64,000 bases of DNA from a virus. The notes beneath the pieces were generated by a model. That model was given only the letters and a program-made list of their open reading frames with translations, did not search any database and was not told the DNA's origin. Each line of letters begins with the position of its first letter. The first letter of the stretch is position 1. The position numbers and the translations under genes are program-made. Below, in pieces: positions 1-7,149 of this stretch. The DNA is taken from the IMG/VR virus record IMGVR_UViG_3300005529_000009, positions 1-64,000 of that record; one strand, written 5' to 3'.

Positions 1-125
1 TAATCGGTTTTCCCGGACTTACTGGCGATTCCAGCAGCTACGCCAATAAGTCCCCGCTTGCGCGGCAGTACCACTCCGGCGCTGGTGCGATGTAACCTGC
101 ATCGTGCTGGGCCAAAGCTCCTCAC
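1..125 (-). CDS. Possible partial small ORF downstream of the serine recombinase
   Basis: The minus-strand frame stays open from a GTG at 125 to the window edge (41 codons). Its GTG overlaps the recombinase stop codon as GTGA, the coupling used elsewhere in this phage. The product is basic and matches nothing I recognise. A shorter ATG frame in the same stretch ends early. A strong hairpin at 15-53 lies inside it, so the stretch may be a site rather than a gene. Confidence 0.25.
   Translation of the reverse strand, partial: MRSFGPARCRLHRTSAGVVLPRKRGLIGVAAGIASKSGKTD
15..53. repeat. Inverted repeat, 12 of 13 bp paired, 13-nt loop
   Basis: GGACTTACTGGCG (15-27) pairs with CGCCAATAAGTCC (41-53) with one mismatch. 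It lies just past the 3' end of the serine recombinase gene. There is no T-run on either side, so it is not a standard terminator. It could be a recombination site or an RNA structure; the role is not known. Confidence 0.6.
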
Positions 126-769
126 TTTGGTTTGGTCTTACGGATGAAGCGCTTTCCGCGACCGCTCTTGTTCAGCTTCCAGTGCTGGTAGATGGTCGGG
201 GCCTTCACGCCCAACTTGATTGCTACTTCCGGCCCGCTCATGCCCTTTTCGTTGAGCATGACACCAGCGCGTCTGATCTTGGCCTCCGATAGCTTCGGCT
301 TCGGACCCCACTTCCAGCCCTTACCGCGCAGCCGCTTGATGGCCTCCAGGCCAGCCTTTGTGCGTTCCGCGATCGCCTCTCGCTCGTATTGGGCAAATGC
401 CGTCGCCATGTTCATTCCCAGACGCCCAGAAGCCGTTGAGGTATCAATGTGTTCGGTAAGGCTGCGCAGGCTGACGCCCTTGCGGTCAAGCTCGGCCAAG
501 ACGGTGTAGAGGTCGGGCATGGATCGCGTGAGTCGGTCGAGGCGCCAGACGACAAGCGTGTCGCCCTCGCGGCAGTCCTTGAGCGCGTTATTGAGTTCCT
601 TGCGGTTCTTGATGCTGCGCCCGGAGCGGTATTCGACGTGCAGATTGTCATCGAGCACGCCAGCGCGCTTAAGCGCGTCGATTTGAAGCTGAAGCGACTG
701 TTCCTCGGTCGAAACGCGCGCATAGCCGACCAGCAGCCCGGTCGGCTTGTCCTGCTTTCCCCTGCCCAT
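122..769 (-). CDS. Serine recombinase (resolvase/invertase family)
   Basis: A 215-residue site-specific DNA recombinase. The N-terminal catalytic domain carries the family motif GYARVS with the nucleophile at Ser20, then the conserved segments VWRLDRLTRS and the long E-helix region around FAQYEREAIAERT. The C-terminal 60 residues contain a helix-turn-helix (KGMSGPEVAIKLGVKAPTIYQHW) for site binding. The length is usual for the resolvase/DNA invertase group, not for large serine integrases. It is transcribed away from the plus-strand cluster that starts at 884. Because a tyrosine integrase is also present (60789-61832), this enzyme may act as a resolvase or invertase rather than as the phage integrase. 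Family assignment is firm; the biological role is inferred. Confidence 0.93.
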   Translation of the reverse strand: MGRGKQDKPTGLLVGYARVSTEEQSLQLQIDALKRAGVLDDNLHVEYRSGRSIKNRKELNNALKDCREGDTLVVWRLDRLTRSMPDLYTVLAELDRKGVSLRSLTEHIDTSTASGRLGMNMATAFAQYEREAIAERTKAGLEAIKRLRGKGWKWGPKPKLSEAKIRRAGVMLNEKGMSGPEVAIKLGVKAPTIYQHWKLNKSGRGKRFIRKTKPK

Positions 770-829
770 AAAGGCATTTTAGGCACCATTTCGAACAACC
801 CCAAATTATCAACATACCGTAACGATGAC

Positions 830-858
830 TTGACAATTTGTCAAGGGTGTGCTACATT
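830..858 (+). promoter_or_regulatory. Sigma70-like promoter overlapped by a perfect inverted repeat
   Basis: TTGACA at 830-835 and TACATT at 853-858 are separated by 17 bp. The -35 box is the left arm of a perfect palindrome, TTGACA-ATT-TGTCAA (830-844), a natural place for a repressor dimer. It should drive the plus-strand cluster beginning at 884. Confidence 0.6.
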
Positions 859-883
859 GTGTTTTGTGAATAGGGATAACGCC

Positions 884-1054
884 ATGAAATTCAAGGTCGG
901 CGATAAGGTCGAATGGACGGGTAGTTCCGGGACCGGAGAAAGAGGGACCGTGACGCACGTTCTCGGCAAGAAGTTTGAAGTCACATGGAGCGACGGCGGG
1001 TGCTATACCTACGAGGATTGGCCAGGCGGCTCCGTCCGCAAGATAGGGAAGTAG
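884..1054 (+). CDS. Small SH3/KOW-like protein, 56 aa
   Basis: First gene behind the 830-858 promoter. The start is the ATG at 884; the longer frame upstream runs through the promoter and is not credible. The product begins KFKVGDKVEW and has the short beta-strand pattern (G-V-T-H-V, F-E-V-T-W) of SH3-like or KOW-like small barrels that often bind nucleic acid or RNA polymerase. The function is unknown; only the fold suggestion is offered. Confidence 0.6.
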   Translation: MKFKVGDKVEWTGSSGTGERGTVTHVLGKKFEVTWSDGGCYTYEDWPGGSVRKIGK

Positions 1055-1063
1055 GCCTCTCAA

Positions 1064-1312
1064 ATGAGACACATCATTGGATTGGCTGGATGCCAAAAAG
1101 GAAGCGGTCCCGCAGAACTTGAAAGCGGCGACCTAATCAGTGTCCGTATCGTTGATTGTGAGGACAATCATATTGCATTGCGCATCGGTATAAATCCCGA
1201 CGCAGCTCGGCTTACTGTTGATGAAGCGGAGCATATTTCGAGGTTGCTTGCCGAAGCGGCGGTCAGGGCACGATCACGGCGACCAAAACAGGAGGTTGAG
1301 GAAACTCAATAA
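1064..1312 (+). CDS. Hypothetical protein, 82 aa
   Basis: Follows 884-1054 after 9 bases. A soluble acidic-to-basic protein with a beta-rich centre (LISVRIVDCEDNHIALRIG) and a C-terminal helix ending in a basic stretch (RARSRRPKQ). No family recognised. Its 3' end carries the first copy of a direct repeat found again at 1851-1885. Confidence 0.55.
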   Translation: MRHIIGLAGCQKGSGPAELESGDLISVRIVDCEDNHIALRIGINPDAARLTVDEAEHISRLLAEAAVRARSRRPKQEVEETQ

Positions 1313-1317
1313 AGCCC
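1285..1317 (+). repeat. Direct repeat copy 1, gene junction
   Basis: A 33-nt stretch (core GGTTGAGGAAACTCAATAAA) spans the stop codon of the 1064-1312 gene. The same sequence recurs at 1851-1885, with only two single-base insertions, at the end of another gene. See the finding on repeated junctions. Confidence 0.8.
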
Positions 1318-1334
1318 GCTATGCGTTTGGCGGT

Positions 1335-1427
1335 ATGCAGCACGAAAATGAGCAATGCCCGCTTGAAGGCGGACCCAAGCTAATTGGCTCGGCTGCATAC
1401 CACCTAACTCATGGCCGAAAGGAATAG
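1335..1427 (+). CDS. Possible 30-aa peptide
   Basis: A short frame from ATG 1335 to TAG 1427 fills the gap between 1312 and 1433. It ends with the same AAAGGAATAG junction as the 2217-2459 gene, which hints that it is translated. There is no independent coding evidence; an alternative frame starts at 1321 and ends at 1383. Confidence 0.35.
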   Translation: MQHENEQCPLEGGPKLIGSAAYHLTHGRKE

Positions 1428-1432
1428 CCCCG

Positions 1433-1615
1433 ATGGGCGGACAATCCGATCAAATCGCACGACATGAGAAACTCAGCCGCGAAGCCGAATGGTGGCGACA
1501 GATTTATGGCAGCAAAAAAGAACTTGCCGATGCGTTTATGGTATGGGCGAAACAAGGCCTAATAATTTGGTGCCGAAAGAATGGCATCAAAGTCAAGAAA
1601 CAAAACTCAGGATAG
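1433..1615 (+). CDS. Hypothetical protein, 60 aa
   Basis: A small, charged, helical protein (MGGQSDQIARHEKLSREAEW) with a Trp-rich centre and a basic C-terminus. The ATG follows the repeated junction TAGCCCCGATGG; the ribosome-binding AGGA lies in the end of the preceding frame. No family recognised. Confidence 0.5.
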   Translation: MGGQSDQIARHEKLSREAEWWRQIYGSKKELADAFMVWAKQGLIIWCRKNGIKVKKQNSG

Positions 1616-1623
1616 CCCCCCCG

Positions 1624-1866
1624 ATGGCAAAGTCATATTGGCGTTATGGCAGCGCTGAGAGCGGCGGTAGTTCTTACCTGATTATATCGGAACTTGAACC
1701 CCAGACGCGGAAGATCATGCTGGCGATGGGGGGCGAGCAGCCATCAGAAAATGACTGGTCGATTTTCTTCATGCGTTCTGGTGGTTCAATGAGCGGCGCG
1801 ATTTGTGAAAGAATGGAAATGGCGCACAACGTCGCCAAGTCGCAATCCGCAAAACAGGAAGGTTGA
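1624..1866 (+). CDS. Hypothetical protein, 80 aa
   Basis: The start is the ATG at 1624, placed by the junction CAGGATAGCCCCCCCGATGG. The product begins MAKSYWRYGSAESGG and has a beta strand-rich first half and a Met-rich second half. No family recognised. Its 3' end carries direct repeat copy 2. Confidence 0.5.
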   Translation: MAKSYWRYGSAESGGSSYLIISELEPQTRKIMLAMGGEQPSENDWSIFFMRSGGSMSGAICERMEMAHNVAKSQSAKQEG

Positions 1867-1885
1867 GGAAACTCAATAAAGGCCC
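1851..1885 (+). repeat. Direct repeat copy 2, gene junction
   Basis: Second copy of the 1285-1317 repeat, lying over the stop of the 1624-1866 frame and directly before the ATG at 1886. Identity is complete apart from two single-base insertions. Confidence 0.8.
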
Positions 1886-2197
1886 ATGAGAGTGAACATC
1901 TACGCCGAGGAAATGCCGGACGAACCGCGCATTGAGATCATCGAGAAGGAAATCGATGGCAACAAGTTCACCGCCTTGCGTATCTATCTGGAACTGCCAG
2001 TGACGAAGGAAGTCGTGGAGGAAACCCACGTCGGTCCCGTCATCAAGACGGTGCAAGTCAAGGGACCATTCATGCACCGTCCAGGCGACGACGATAGCGC
2101 GGCGGTCACGTTTTGGGGCAAGCGCGACTTGCGCGTGCTTCTACGTCGAGCGCTCGATGTGCTCGATGCACACTATGCAAAACGAGAGGCGGCCTAG
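1886..2197 (+). CDS. Hypothetical protein, 103 aa
   Basis: A highly charged protein (IEIIEKEIDGNKFTALRIY, then VKGPFMHRPGDDDSAAVTFW) ending in a basic helix. Good codon pattern and a clean ATG right after direct repeat copy 2. No known family recognised; the repeated Glu/Lys strands suggest a small beta-rich domain. Confidence 0.6.
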   Translation: MRVNIYAEEMPDEPRIEIIEKEIDGNKFTALRIYLELPVTKEVVEETHVGPVIKTVQVKGPFMHRPGDDDSAAVTFWGKRDLRVLLRRALDVLDAHYAKREAA

Positions 2198-2216
2198 TTG
2201 GTCGAATAGCCCCGCT

Positions 2217-2459
2217 ATGTGGCAACCGATTGAGACAGCGCCGAAAGATGGAACTAAGTTCCTCATCGTCAGAGACGACGCTGAATACGAACTATGCGAA
2301 TGGTGCGAGCATCTTCCGTTGTTCAACTACGAACACGTCGAAGGCGACCTATATCGGCGCGTACAGATAGAGAAGGATCGCCCCGGTTTCTGGAACTGCG
2401 GCATGCAGAGGGCTGTCGGTTGGATGCGACTGCCGGCGCCGCCAGATCGAAAGGAATAG
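2217..2459 (+). CDS. DUF551-like phage protein, 80 aa
   Basis: Starts MWQPIETAPKDGTKFLIV, the signature opening of DUF551-type small proteins that are very common in phages and prophages and have no assigned function. The ATG at 2217 is fixed by this conserved N-terminus. It sits in the same small-gene cluster, with a TAGCCCC junction in front and a GGAATAGGCCCC junction behind. Confidence 0.8.
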   Translation: MWQPIETAPKDGTKFLIVRDDAEYELCEWCEHLPLFNYEHVEGDLYRRVQIEKDRPGFWNCGMQRAVGWMRLPAPPDRKE

Positions 2460-2465
2460 GCCCCG

Positions 2466-2684
2466 ATGGCTGACACGGCGGCAGAGGCGATGCTGGAAGC
2501 GCGCTGCGAAGAACTTGAGCGCGCGGGCCGCATGGTTGAACGTCAACTTCGCAAATACCTAGCTGGCGCGCTATGCGCGGTGTGTGGTGAACCGCTTGGC
2601 GAGGACCGCCAAATCATCATGGACGATAACGAGCGAACGCTGCACGAAGAATGTCTCGATAAGGAGGGTGACGAAAGTCACTAA
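2466..2684 (+). CDS. Small zinc-ribbon-like protein, 72 aa
   Basis: An N-terminal amphipathic helix (AAEAMLEARCEELERAGRMV) is followed by a CAVCGEPLGEDRQ knuckle and a later HEEC, which together could bind one zinc ion. Function unknown; small Cys-knuckle proteins of this type are frequent in phage early regions. Confidence 0.6.
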   Translation: MADTAAEAMLEARCEELERAGRMVERQLRKYLAGALCAVCGEPLGEDRQIIMDDNERTLHEECLDKEGDESH

Positions 2685-2691
2685 AGGCCCC

Positions 2692-3198
2692 TTGGAAAAG
2701 AGCCGCTACCAGATTGAACTAGAGGCGCTTCCGCCATGGGCGCAAAAGATGGTCAGTGCCCTCACTAGATGCGGCGGCTACGGGACTGGAAGCGCTGAGG
2801 ATTGGGAAGATCGGGAAGGTAAATATGAAAAGTTCCATGTTCTTATTAATTCCGAGAAAAGCGACGAATGGTTCGGCGGTTTCCTCGAAATGAAAGAACT
2901 TGCTGGAGCACTCACCGCACCATGGCCCAAGCCTGTTCCGACGCCGCACGAAGAACTGACGACTAGCAATCTAGTGGAAATGATCCACGATTACGATGAC
3001 GAGGAAGGCGGCGGCTTCGACCAGCCGTGCCACTACGGCAACCGTTGCGGGTATCATGCTGTCTATTGTCACAATGATGCTTGGCCGGATGGTCCGAGAA
3101 AATGCCGACGTAACCGCACCGATTATCGACACGAAGAATGCCCCGGATTCTATCCAAACAATCTCTATAAATCGGAGGCTGACCAAAAGTCAGGATAG
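2692..3198 (+). CDS. Hypothetical protein, 168 aa, TTG start
   Basis: The best start is the TTG at 2692, directly after a TAAAGGCCCC junction like those of its neighbours; the frame upstream is a shadow of the 2466-2684 gene. The first half is acidic and globular. The second half contains a His/Cys-rich stretch (CHYGNRCGYHAVYCHND, later HEECPGF) that could bind metal. No family recognised. It may be two merged domains. Confidence 0.55.
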   Translation: MEKSRYQIELEALPPWAQKMVSALTRCGGYGTGSAEDWEDREGKYEKFHVLINSEKSDEWFGGFLEMKELAGALTAPWPKPVPTPHEELTTSNLVEMIHDYDDEEGGGFDQPCHYGNRCGYHAVYCHNDAWPDGPRKCRRNRTDYRHEECPGFYPNNLYKSEADQKSG

Positions 3199-3202
3199 CC
3201 CG

Positions 3203-3454
3203 ATGGATTCGCTTCTTGAGCGCCACATAGCCAGGCGCCCTCTCACGTCTCAGCAAGAAGCGTGCGCTTTGACGGTGCGGCAATCGCTCGCGGCTTTAGG
3301 GCCGTGCGAGCCAAGCATCGTCCGGACGGTATCGGTCGCTCTCGCGAAGGGTCTTTTCGGGGAAGCTTTCAATGCAGCGTCAGACGATCAACGTCGGCAG
3401 TGGATCGACCTGATGGAGAGTGAATATCGCGCTGCCGCCAACTTGGATTCATAG
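3203..3454 (+). CDS. Hypothetical protein, 83 aa
   Basis: Last gene of the plus-strand cluster. The ATG at 3203 follows the junction CAGGATAGCCCGATGG. The product is helical and soluble (RRPLTSQQEACALTVRQSL), ending AANLDS. No family recognised. A hairpin terminator for the opposite strand follows at 3472-3496. Confidence 0.55.
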   Translation: MDSLLERHIARRPLTSQQEACALTVRQSLAALGPCEPSIVRTVSVALAKGLFGEAFNAASDDQRRQWIDLMESEYRAAANLDS

Positions 3455-3471
3455 GCCGCTTCCCCGCCAAC

Positions 3472-3496
3472 AAAAAAGCCGCAGACGATGCGGCTT
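3472..3496 (-). terminator. Rho-independent terminator of the minus-strand late operon
   Basis: AAGCCGCA (3476-3483) pairs perfectly with TGCGGCTT (3489-3496) around a 5-nt loop. On the minus strand the stem is followed by a run of six T (the A-run 3472-3477). It lies immediately after the last minus-strand frame (ends 3495) and between two convergent transcription units, so it may stop both. Confidence 0.8.
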
Positions 3497-3644
3497 AAGT
3501 CCTAGGAGGGATTACGGGGATGGTTACACCGCACCATTTGCCTAGCACCGAATAACGCTCATGCGGCGTGCCGGATAGGTCGGCCACAATTTCCCATCCC
3601 AATGCCGTCCATTGTTCAATCTCATCAATCAGGATGTAATGGAA
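3495..3644 (-). pseudogene. Coding-like frame without a visible start codon
   Basis: About 49 codons reading FHYILIDEIEQWTALGWEIV and on to a stop at 3495 look protein-coding, but no ATG, GTG or TTG precedes the conserved part except codons deep inside it. The frame overlaps the end of the 3629-3805 gene in another phase. Either the start is non-standard, or a frameshift or mutation has removed it. Confidence 0.4.
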
Positions 3645-3805
3645 CCACTGATCGCCTTGTTCGTCGCGTCTATCGCTAGACGTTTCAGTTGGGTCGGCCT
3701 CAAGACGACGATCATGCAATCGGCATCTCCGTTTCCGATGACCAGTTCTGCCGGTCCATTGGGTGCATCGCGCAAATAGACAAGCTTGAACTCGGTTGTA
3801 GTCAT
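3629..3805 (-). CDS. Hypothetical protein, 58 aa
   Basis: Begins MTTTEFKLVYLRDAPNG and continues with a Gly/Asp turn and a C-terminal helix (QLKRLAIDATNKAISG). The ATG overlaps the stop of the 3802-4017 gene as ATGA, which fixes the start. The function is unknown; it belongs to the small genes at the end of the late operon. Confidence 0.6.
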   Translation of the reverse strand: MTTTEFKLVYLRDAPNGPAELVIGNGDADCMIVVLRPTQLKRLAIDATNKAISGSITS

Positions 3806-4017
3806 TCGTCATCTTTGGTGAAATTGAACGCTCGGCGTCCGTTTGCCGTGGATCGCGGATGGCGGTTTAGGCGCGCGTAAAGGAAACTTCTTTTCCCCCG
3901 GCGCTCGATCTTGAAGTCCATGTCGTGTGTTAGACTACAGTCGCAGCACATGATGCGCTCACCCCTGAGCGTCAATCTGATCCACTCGCCGTCGAAGATT
4001 TGCTTAGCTCGGGGCAT
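3802..4017 (-). CDS. Hypothetical phage protein, 71 aa
   Basis: A basic small protein with one possible metal site (MCCDCSLTHDMDF) followed by a two-strand segment (KIERRGKRSFLYARLNRHPRS). The pattern of Cys-Cys-x-Cys plus His is conserved in small phage proteins I have seen in rhizobial phages. It overlaps both neighbours by stop/start coupling. Function unknown. Confidence 0.6.
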   Translation of the reverse strand: MPRAKQIFDGEWIRLTLRGERIMCCDCSLTHDMDFKIERRGKRSFLYARLNRHPRSTANGRRAFNFTKDDE

Positions 4018-4976
4018 CAGACCTTTACCAGTTTTCCCCGAAATTGCACATGCTCATCGTCCCATTTCAAGACCAGTTCGGGCTGCAATAGTGCGCCATC
4101 AACAAATGTCAGAACAACGAAAGCGGAGCGCCAATTTTTAGGGTTGTCTTCAGTGTAGTCGATAAAGGCTTTGGCGTCCGTGTCGGCTATGCAGCCGCCG
4201 TCCACGCCGTATCGTGTGCCATCGTAATCATCGAACGGCGTTACCTTTGCGGAATGCAAGTGGCCGGTGATTATGGTTTTTCCAGACCAAATAGTATTGT
4301 TATGTGGAGCATGCATCCCACCACGAAATCTATGCTTCACCACAACATCGTCATTGATCCATGCCGACCATGCACTTCGCCAATTAGGAAAATTATCATG
4401 GAGATGCATGCCGTGTATTTTGGCGTATTCAGGAGCAACCGATGCTAGTCTCGTTTCAAAGCGAGCATCATGGTTTCCCAGCGTCCAAACCTTTTCTGCC
4501 TTGAAGGCCGCGAGTTCTATTTCGTGCAGGCGTTCCTTGGCAGTCTCTATTTCGTCGGAAAGCTGCGGCCTTTTCTCCCAGCCGATCGGTGGATGACGGG
4601 AGATTTGCGGAGCGTCAATCACGTCGCCATTGAGAATAACGGCCCTTGGCTTTAACTCCTTGCAGAAATGAACAAGCCCCCGATGTGCGCAACTTCGGGG
4701 GCCTGGCCAGTAGTGGGCATCACTAGCGATGATGACGTTACCGTCTTTAACCTCAAGGTCCACCCTATGCGGGTATTCCTTTCGTGGAGATATTTTCGTG
4801 CCAGATGCGCCGCCGTTGGGAGCGATAATCCTGATATTAAGCCGCCGCTCAATCGAAGTGCGGCGCCGATGAACATTTCGCAGGGACACATGCAGACGTT
4901 TGGCTAATTCAGTTGCGCCGACCGTCTGAAACAGAGTAACAAAGTCAGCATCGCTGACTTTTGGAGAGGCTGTCAT
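4017..4976 (-). CDS. Calcineurin-like metallophosphoesterase with N-terminal HTH
   Basis: 319 residues. The first 50 residues look like a helix-turn-helix (VGATELAKRLHVSLRNVHRRR). A metallophosphoesterase core follows with the dimetal motifs in order: DAHYWPG near residue 87, GDVID near 117-121, GNHDAR near 165 and GHLHSAK near 238. Phosphoesterases of this fold cleave phosphodiesters or phosphomonoesters; the substrate here cannot be told from sequence. It is coupled by ATGA overlap to the membrane protein upstream (4973-5299). The fusion of an HTH to a phosphoesterase suggests action on or near DNA. Confidence 0.85.
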   Translation of the reverse strand: MTASPKVSDADFVTLFQTVGATELAKRLHVSLRNVHRRRTSIERRLNIRIIAPNGGASGTKISPRKEYPHRVDLEVKDGNVIIASDAHYWPGPRSCAHRGLVHFCKELKPRAVILNGDVIDAPQISRHPPIGWEKRPQLSDEIETAKERLHEIELAAFKAEKVWTLGNHDARFETRLASVAPEYAKIHGMHLHDNFPNWRSAWSAWINDDVVVKHRFRGGMHAPHNNTIWSGKTIITGHLHSAKVTPFDDYDGTRYGVDGGCIADTDAKAFIDYTEDNPKNWRSAFVVLTFVDGALLQPELVLKWDDEHVQFRGKLVKV

Positions 4977-5299
4977 TTCCCGTATTTGACATGCGATGGG
5001 AGGGGAAGCACAAATCCCTCGCCATGTGCTAATTCATCAACCCGCTTATCGATAAGCAGCAGCCGTTCTGACATTGCGTCGATTCGATTGTTTTGAACCG
5101 CCTGCTGCGTGACCACTTGGGTTAGGGTTTTCATCTCCGATTTTAGGTCGCCAATGGCGACGTTCTGATTGCTTAGCGTTGTCTCCATGATGCCAGCCAT
5201 GCGGCCGATCTTACCGACCGTCAGAACACACGTAATGACGACGGAGAGGATTGCTGCGGTAGCTGCAAAGATGGCCGCAAGTTCTGCCCACGTCATCAA
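4973..5299 (-). CDS. Single-TM coiled-coil protein, possible holin partner or spanin-like
   Basis: 108 residues with one N-terminal membrane segment (AAIFAATAAILSVVITCVLTV) and a long amphipathic, probably coiled-coil C-terminus rich in Gln/Asn. That topology is shared by small phage lysis accessory proteins. No direct family match is claimed. It overlaps its neighbours by 4 bp on both sides within the lysis block. Confidence 0.55.
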   Translation of the reverse strand: MMTWAELAAIFAATAAILSVVITCVLTVGKIGRMAGIMETTLSNQNVAIGDLKSEMKTLTQVVTQQAVQNNRIDAMSERLLLIDKRVDELAHGEGFVLPLPSHVKYGK

Positions 5300-5634
5300 T
5301 CTAACTTTTTGATATAGACCGCATATACGCCACGGCCCAAAGCTTTAGCGCCGAGATATTCGATTGAACATGGACATTGCGGAACGACGCGCGTTCCGCC
5401 CGGTGACATTCCGAAGGCGGCTTCCATCACAGAAATAAAACCATCACGGGGAGCTGCCATTGCGCCAATGGCGAAGGCGATGAGCAACGCAACAAAAAGA
5501 ACCAGACCGATCGCCGCTTTCGCTAAACCCAAATACGCATCCAATGGCGTAGTGCCGTAGCGCACTTGATGAAAGCCCCAGGCAAACAACATGAGGCTGA
5601 CACCGAGAAAGAACCAAGAAACAATCTGCATCAT
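5296..5634 (-). CDS. Membrane protein, 112 aa
   Basis: Two clear transmembrane segments (IVSWFFLGVSLMLFAWGF and KAAIGLVLFVALLIAFAIGA) are followed by a soluble tail with CPCSIEYLGAKALGRGVYAV. It lies between a cysteine peptidase gene and the coiled-coil membrane gene, so a role in lysis or membrane passage is plausible. Function unknown. Confidence 0.6.
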   Translation of the reverse strand: MMQIVSWFFLGVSLMLFAWGFHQVRYGTTPLDAYLGLAKAAIGLVLFVALLIAFAIGAMAAPRDGFISVMEAAFGMSPGGTRVVPQCPCSIEYLGAKALGRGVYAVYIKKLD

Positions 5635-6395
5635 GCGGTGATCCTGGCATAGTCGTTCCGCAATCCAGTCAGATCGAAACCCTGCGGGGAAAGGTTCTTG
5701 GCGCTTAATCTCTCAAGAGACAAAAATGCCATTCCTTCATCCATATACTGAGAAAGAAAGGTCGGAGTGATAGCTTGCAATCTTCCCCACGTGATGCAGA
5801 TCCAACTGCCAATTGAATTTCTACCAATAACAGGAATGTAATGGCCTCCCGCAGTCCCGCTATCACTGACAACGCTCCACGGCTCGAAAAGTTGAAATTG
5901 GTCTATTGCGGAATTGGGCAATTGAACTCCAATCCCGACGCAACCGAACAAATAAACCGCGAGTGCGAGTTGGCTAATGTCGCCCACTCTCAATGCAGCA
6001 TAGATGTCGATCTTGTGCCGCTGGCCGGACGCATCGAGGATGCCGACCTTCTGCCGGTAGGCGGCATATTGCTGAACGTCGGTTCCCTGATCGGTGGAAT
6101 TGTCCCCGATCTTGTATCCACTTCCGCAGTCCTGATAGTCCTTGAGAATGACACTGTTTGAAAACAGCGGCGGCGCATAGCCGGCATCCGCCTTGAGCAA
6201 CATAGTTTCGTGGGCTGCACCACTTTCTACACAGCAACCGAATTGGTCATTCGCTAAAACTCTCCAGTTCTGCGGCCACGACTTGAAGTTGCCGATGACC
6301 GCAGGAACCGAAGGCAGTTCAGTCGCGTCCAGATAAGCGGCAAGCCGAAGCTTGGGCGCCTCTGGACGCGCTGGTTTTTTACCTAAACAGAACAC
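5631..6395 (-). CDS. Papain/C39-like cysteine peptidase
   Basis: 254 residues. The catalytic cysteine is expected in DQFGCCVESGA (residues 50-60) and the catalytic histidine in GTAGGHYIPVIG, with SWICITWGR supplying the later conserved strand. Proteins of this arrangement occur in phage lysis or tail regions and may cleave peptides during exit or entry. It overlaps the downstream membrane gene by 4 bp. No signal peptide is visible. The peptidase fold is likely; the substrate is unknown. Confidence 0.65.
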   Translation of the reverse strand: MFCLGKKPARPEAPKLRLAAYLDATELPSVPAVIGNFKSWPQNWRVLANDQFGCCVESGAAHETMLLKADAGYAPPLFSNSVILKDYQDCGSGYKIGDNSTDQGTDVQQYAAYRQKVGILDASGQRHKIDIYAALRVGDISQLALAVYLFGCVGIGVQLPNSAIDQFQLFEPWSVVSDSGTAGGHYIPVIGRNSIGSWICITWGRLQAITPTFLSQYMDEGMAFLSLERLSAKNLSPQGFDLTGLRNDYARITA

Positions 6396-6761
6396 TTAGT
6401 TCGCCCGCCAGCCGCGGACAACGACATCATGCGGCGTAACGCCAATCGTAGCTGGCGCAACGCCATAAGCGGCGTGGGGGAGTGCCCTGTATCTTGCACT
6501 CGCGGGCGGGGGTGCTGCTTTGCAAATGTCCGCCTCGATCGCCGCCTCGCCGGATGCGACGATGGCGATCAGTCCCGCACTGCCAGGGAACATGGCGGCT
6601 GCAACCGAGGTAATGGTTGCCAATGTCGGGACGATGCCGCAGGCGGCTGCAACGCTGGCCTGAATGTCGCCCTCGATAGCGGTGGTTGCCGATTCGATCT
6701 GAGCGGTCGTGCAAGCCCCCAATGTAGTACACAAAGCAGTAGCGAGCATGAACTTACGCAT
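6396..6761 (-). CDS. Lipoprotein, 121 aa
   Basis: Signal peptide MRKFMLATALCTTLGACTT with lipobox LGAC, so the mature N-terminus would be Cys17. The mature part is Ala-rich with a hydrophobic central helix and a Pro/Ala-rich C-terminus. Position inside the lysis block makes an outer-membrane spanin-like role possible, but length and composition are not diagnostic. Confidence 0.65.
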   Translation of the reverse strand: MRKFMLATALCTTLGACTTAQIESATTAIEGDIQASVAAACGIVPTLATITSVAAAMFPGSAGLIAIVASGEAAIEADICKAAPPPASARYRALPHAAYGVAPATIGVTPHDVVVRGWRAN

Positions 6762-6787
6762 GCGGTAGTCTCCTTTGGTTGTAGGAT

Positions 6788-7144
6788 TTAAGAAGGAAGT
6801 TTTTCGACCAGCGGCACGCCAGCGGCGACCGCGAGTTTCTTGTCAGTCGTGACGACTGCCGCGTGATCGAGAGAATTGACTGATTTCGCTTGGCTTACGG
6901 GACTTGCCGACTTCCAGCCCATGCGAGCGATGGCCGCCATGATGACCGGGAAGACCAGGCCAGCAAGCAGATAACCGTCGCTTATAGTTTGCTGGAGGTC
7001 AGTCAAGACCTTCTGCGATTGGTCAACAATGGAATGCGCCGTATCGGCCGGGAGAAGCCCTATGGTAACGATAATCGCCCCAGCCGTGGCGATGTAGCCG
7101 CTGACATAACGAATGCCCTCGCCGATCTGTGCTTGAGTAATCAT
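6788..7144 (-). CDS. Putative holin, 118 aa
   Basis: The start is the ATG at 7144 (MITQAQIGEGIRYVSGY); the longer frame is a shadow. Two membrane segments, one near residues 10-28 and one near 58-76 (LLAGLVFPVIMAAIARMGW), separated by a helical loop, with a charged C-terminus. This is the topology of class II type holins and it sits among lysis genes. Identification is by topology and position only. Confidence 0.55.
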   Translation of the reverse strand: MITQAQIGEGIRYVSGYIATAGAIIVTIGLLPADTAHSIVDQSQKVLTDLQQTISDGYLLAGLVFPVIMAAIARMGWKSASPVSQAKSVNSLDHAAVVTTDKKLAVAAGVPLVEKLPS

Positions 7145-7149
7145 ATGAC

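Noticed and set aside
3495-3812. Single 105-codon gene
   Set aside because: Its N-terminal half is a shadow of 3629-3805; only the last 49 codons look coding and they lack a start.
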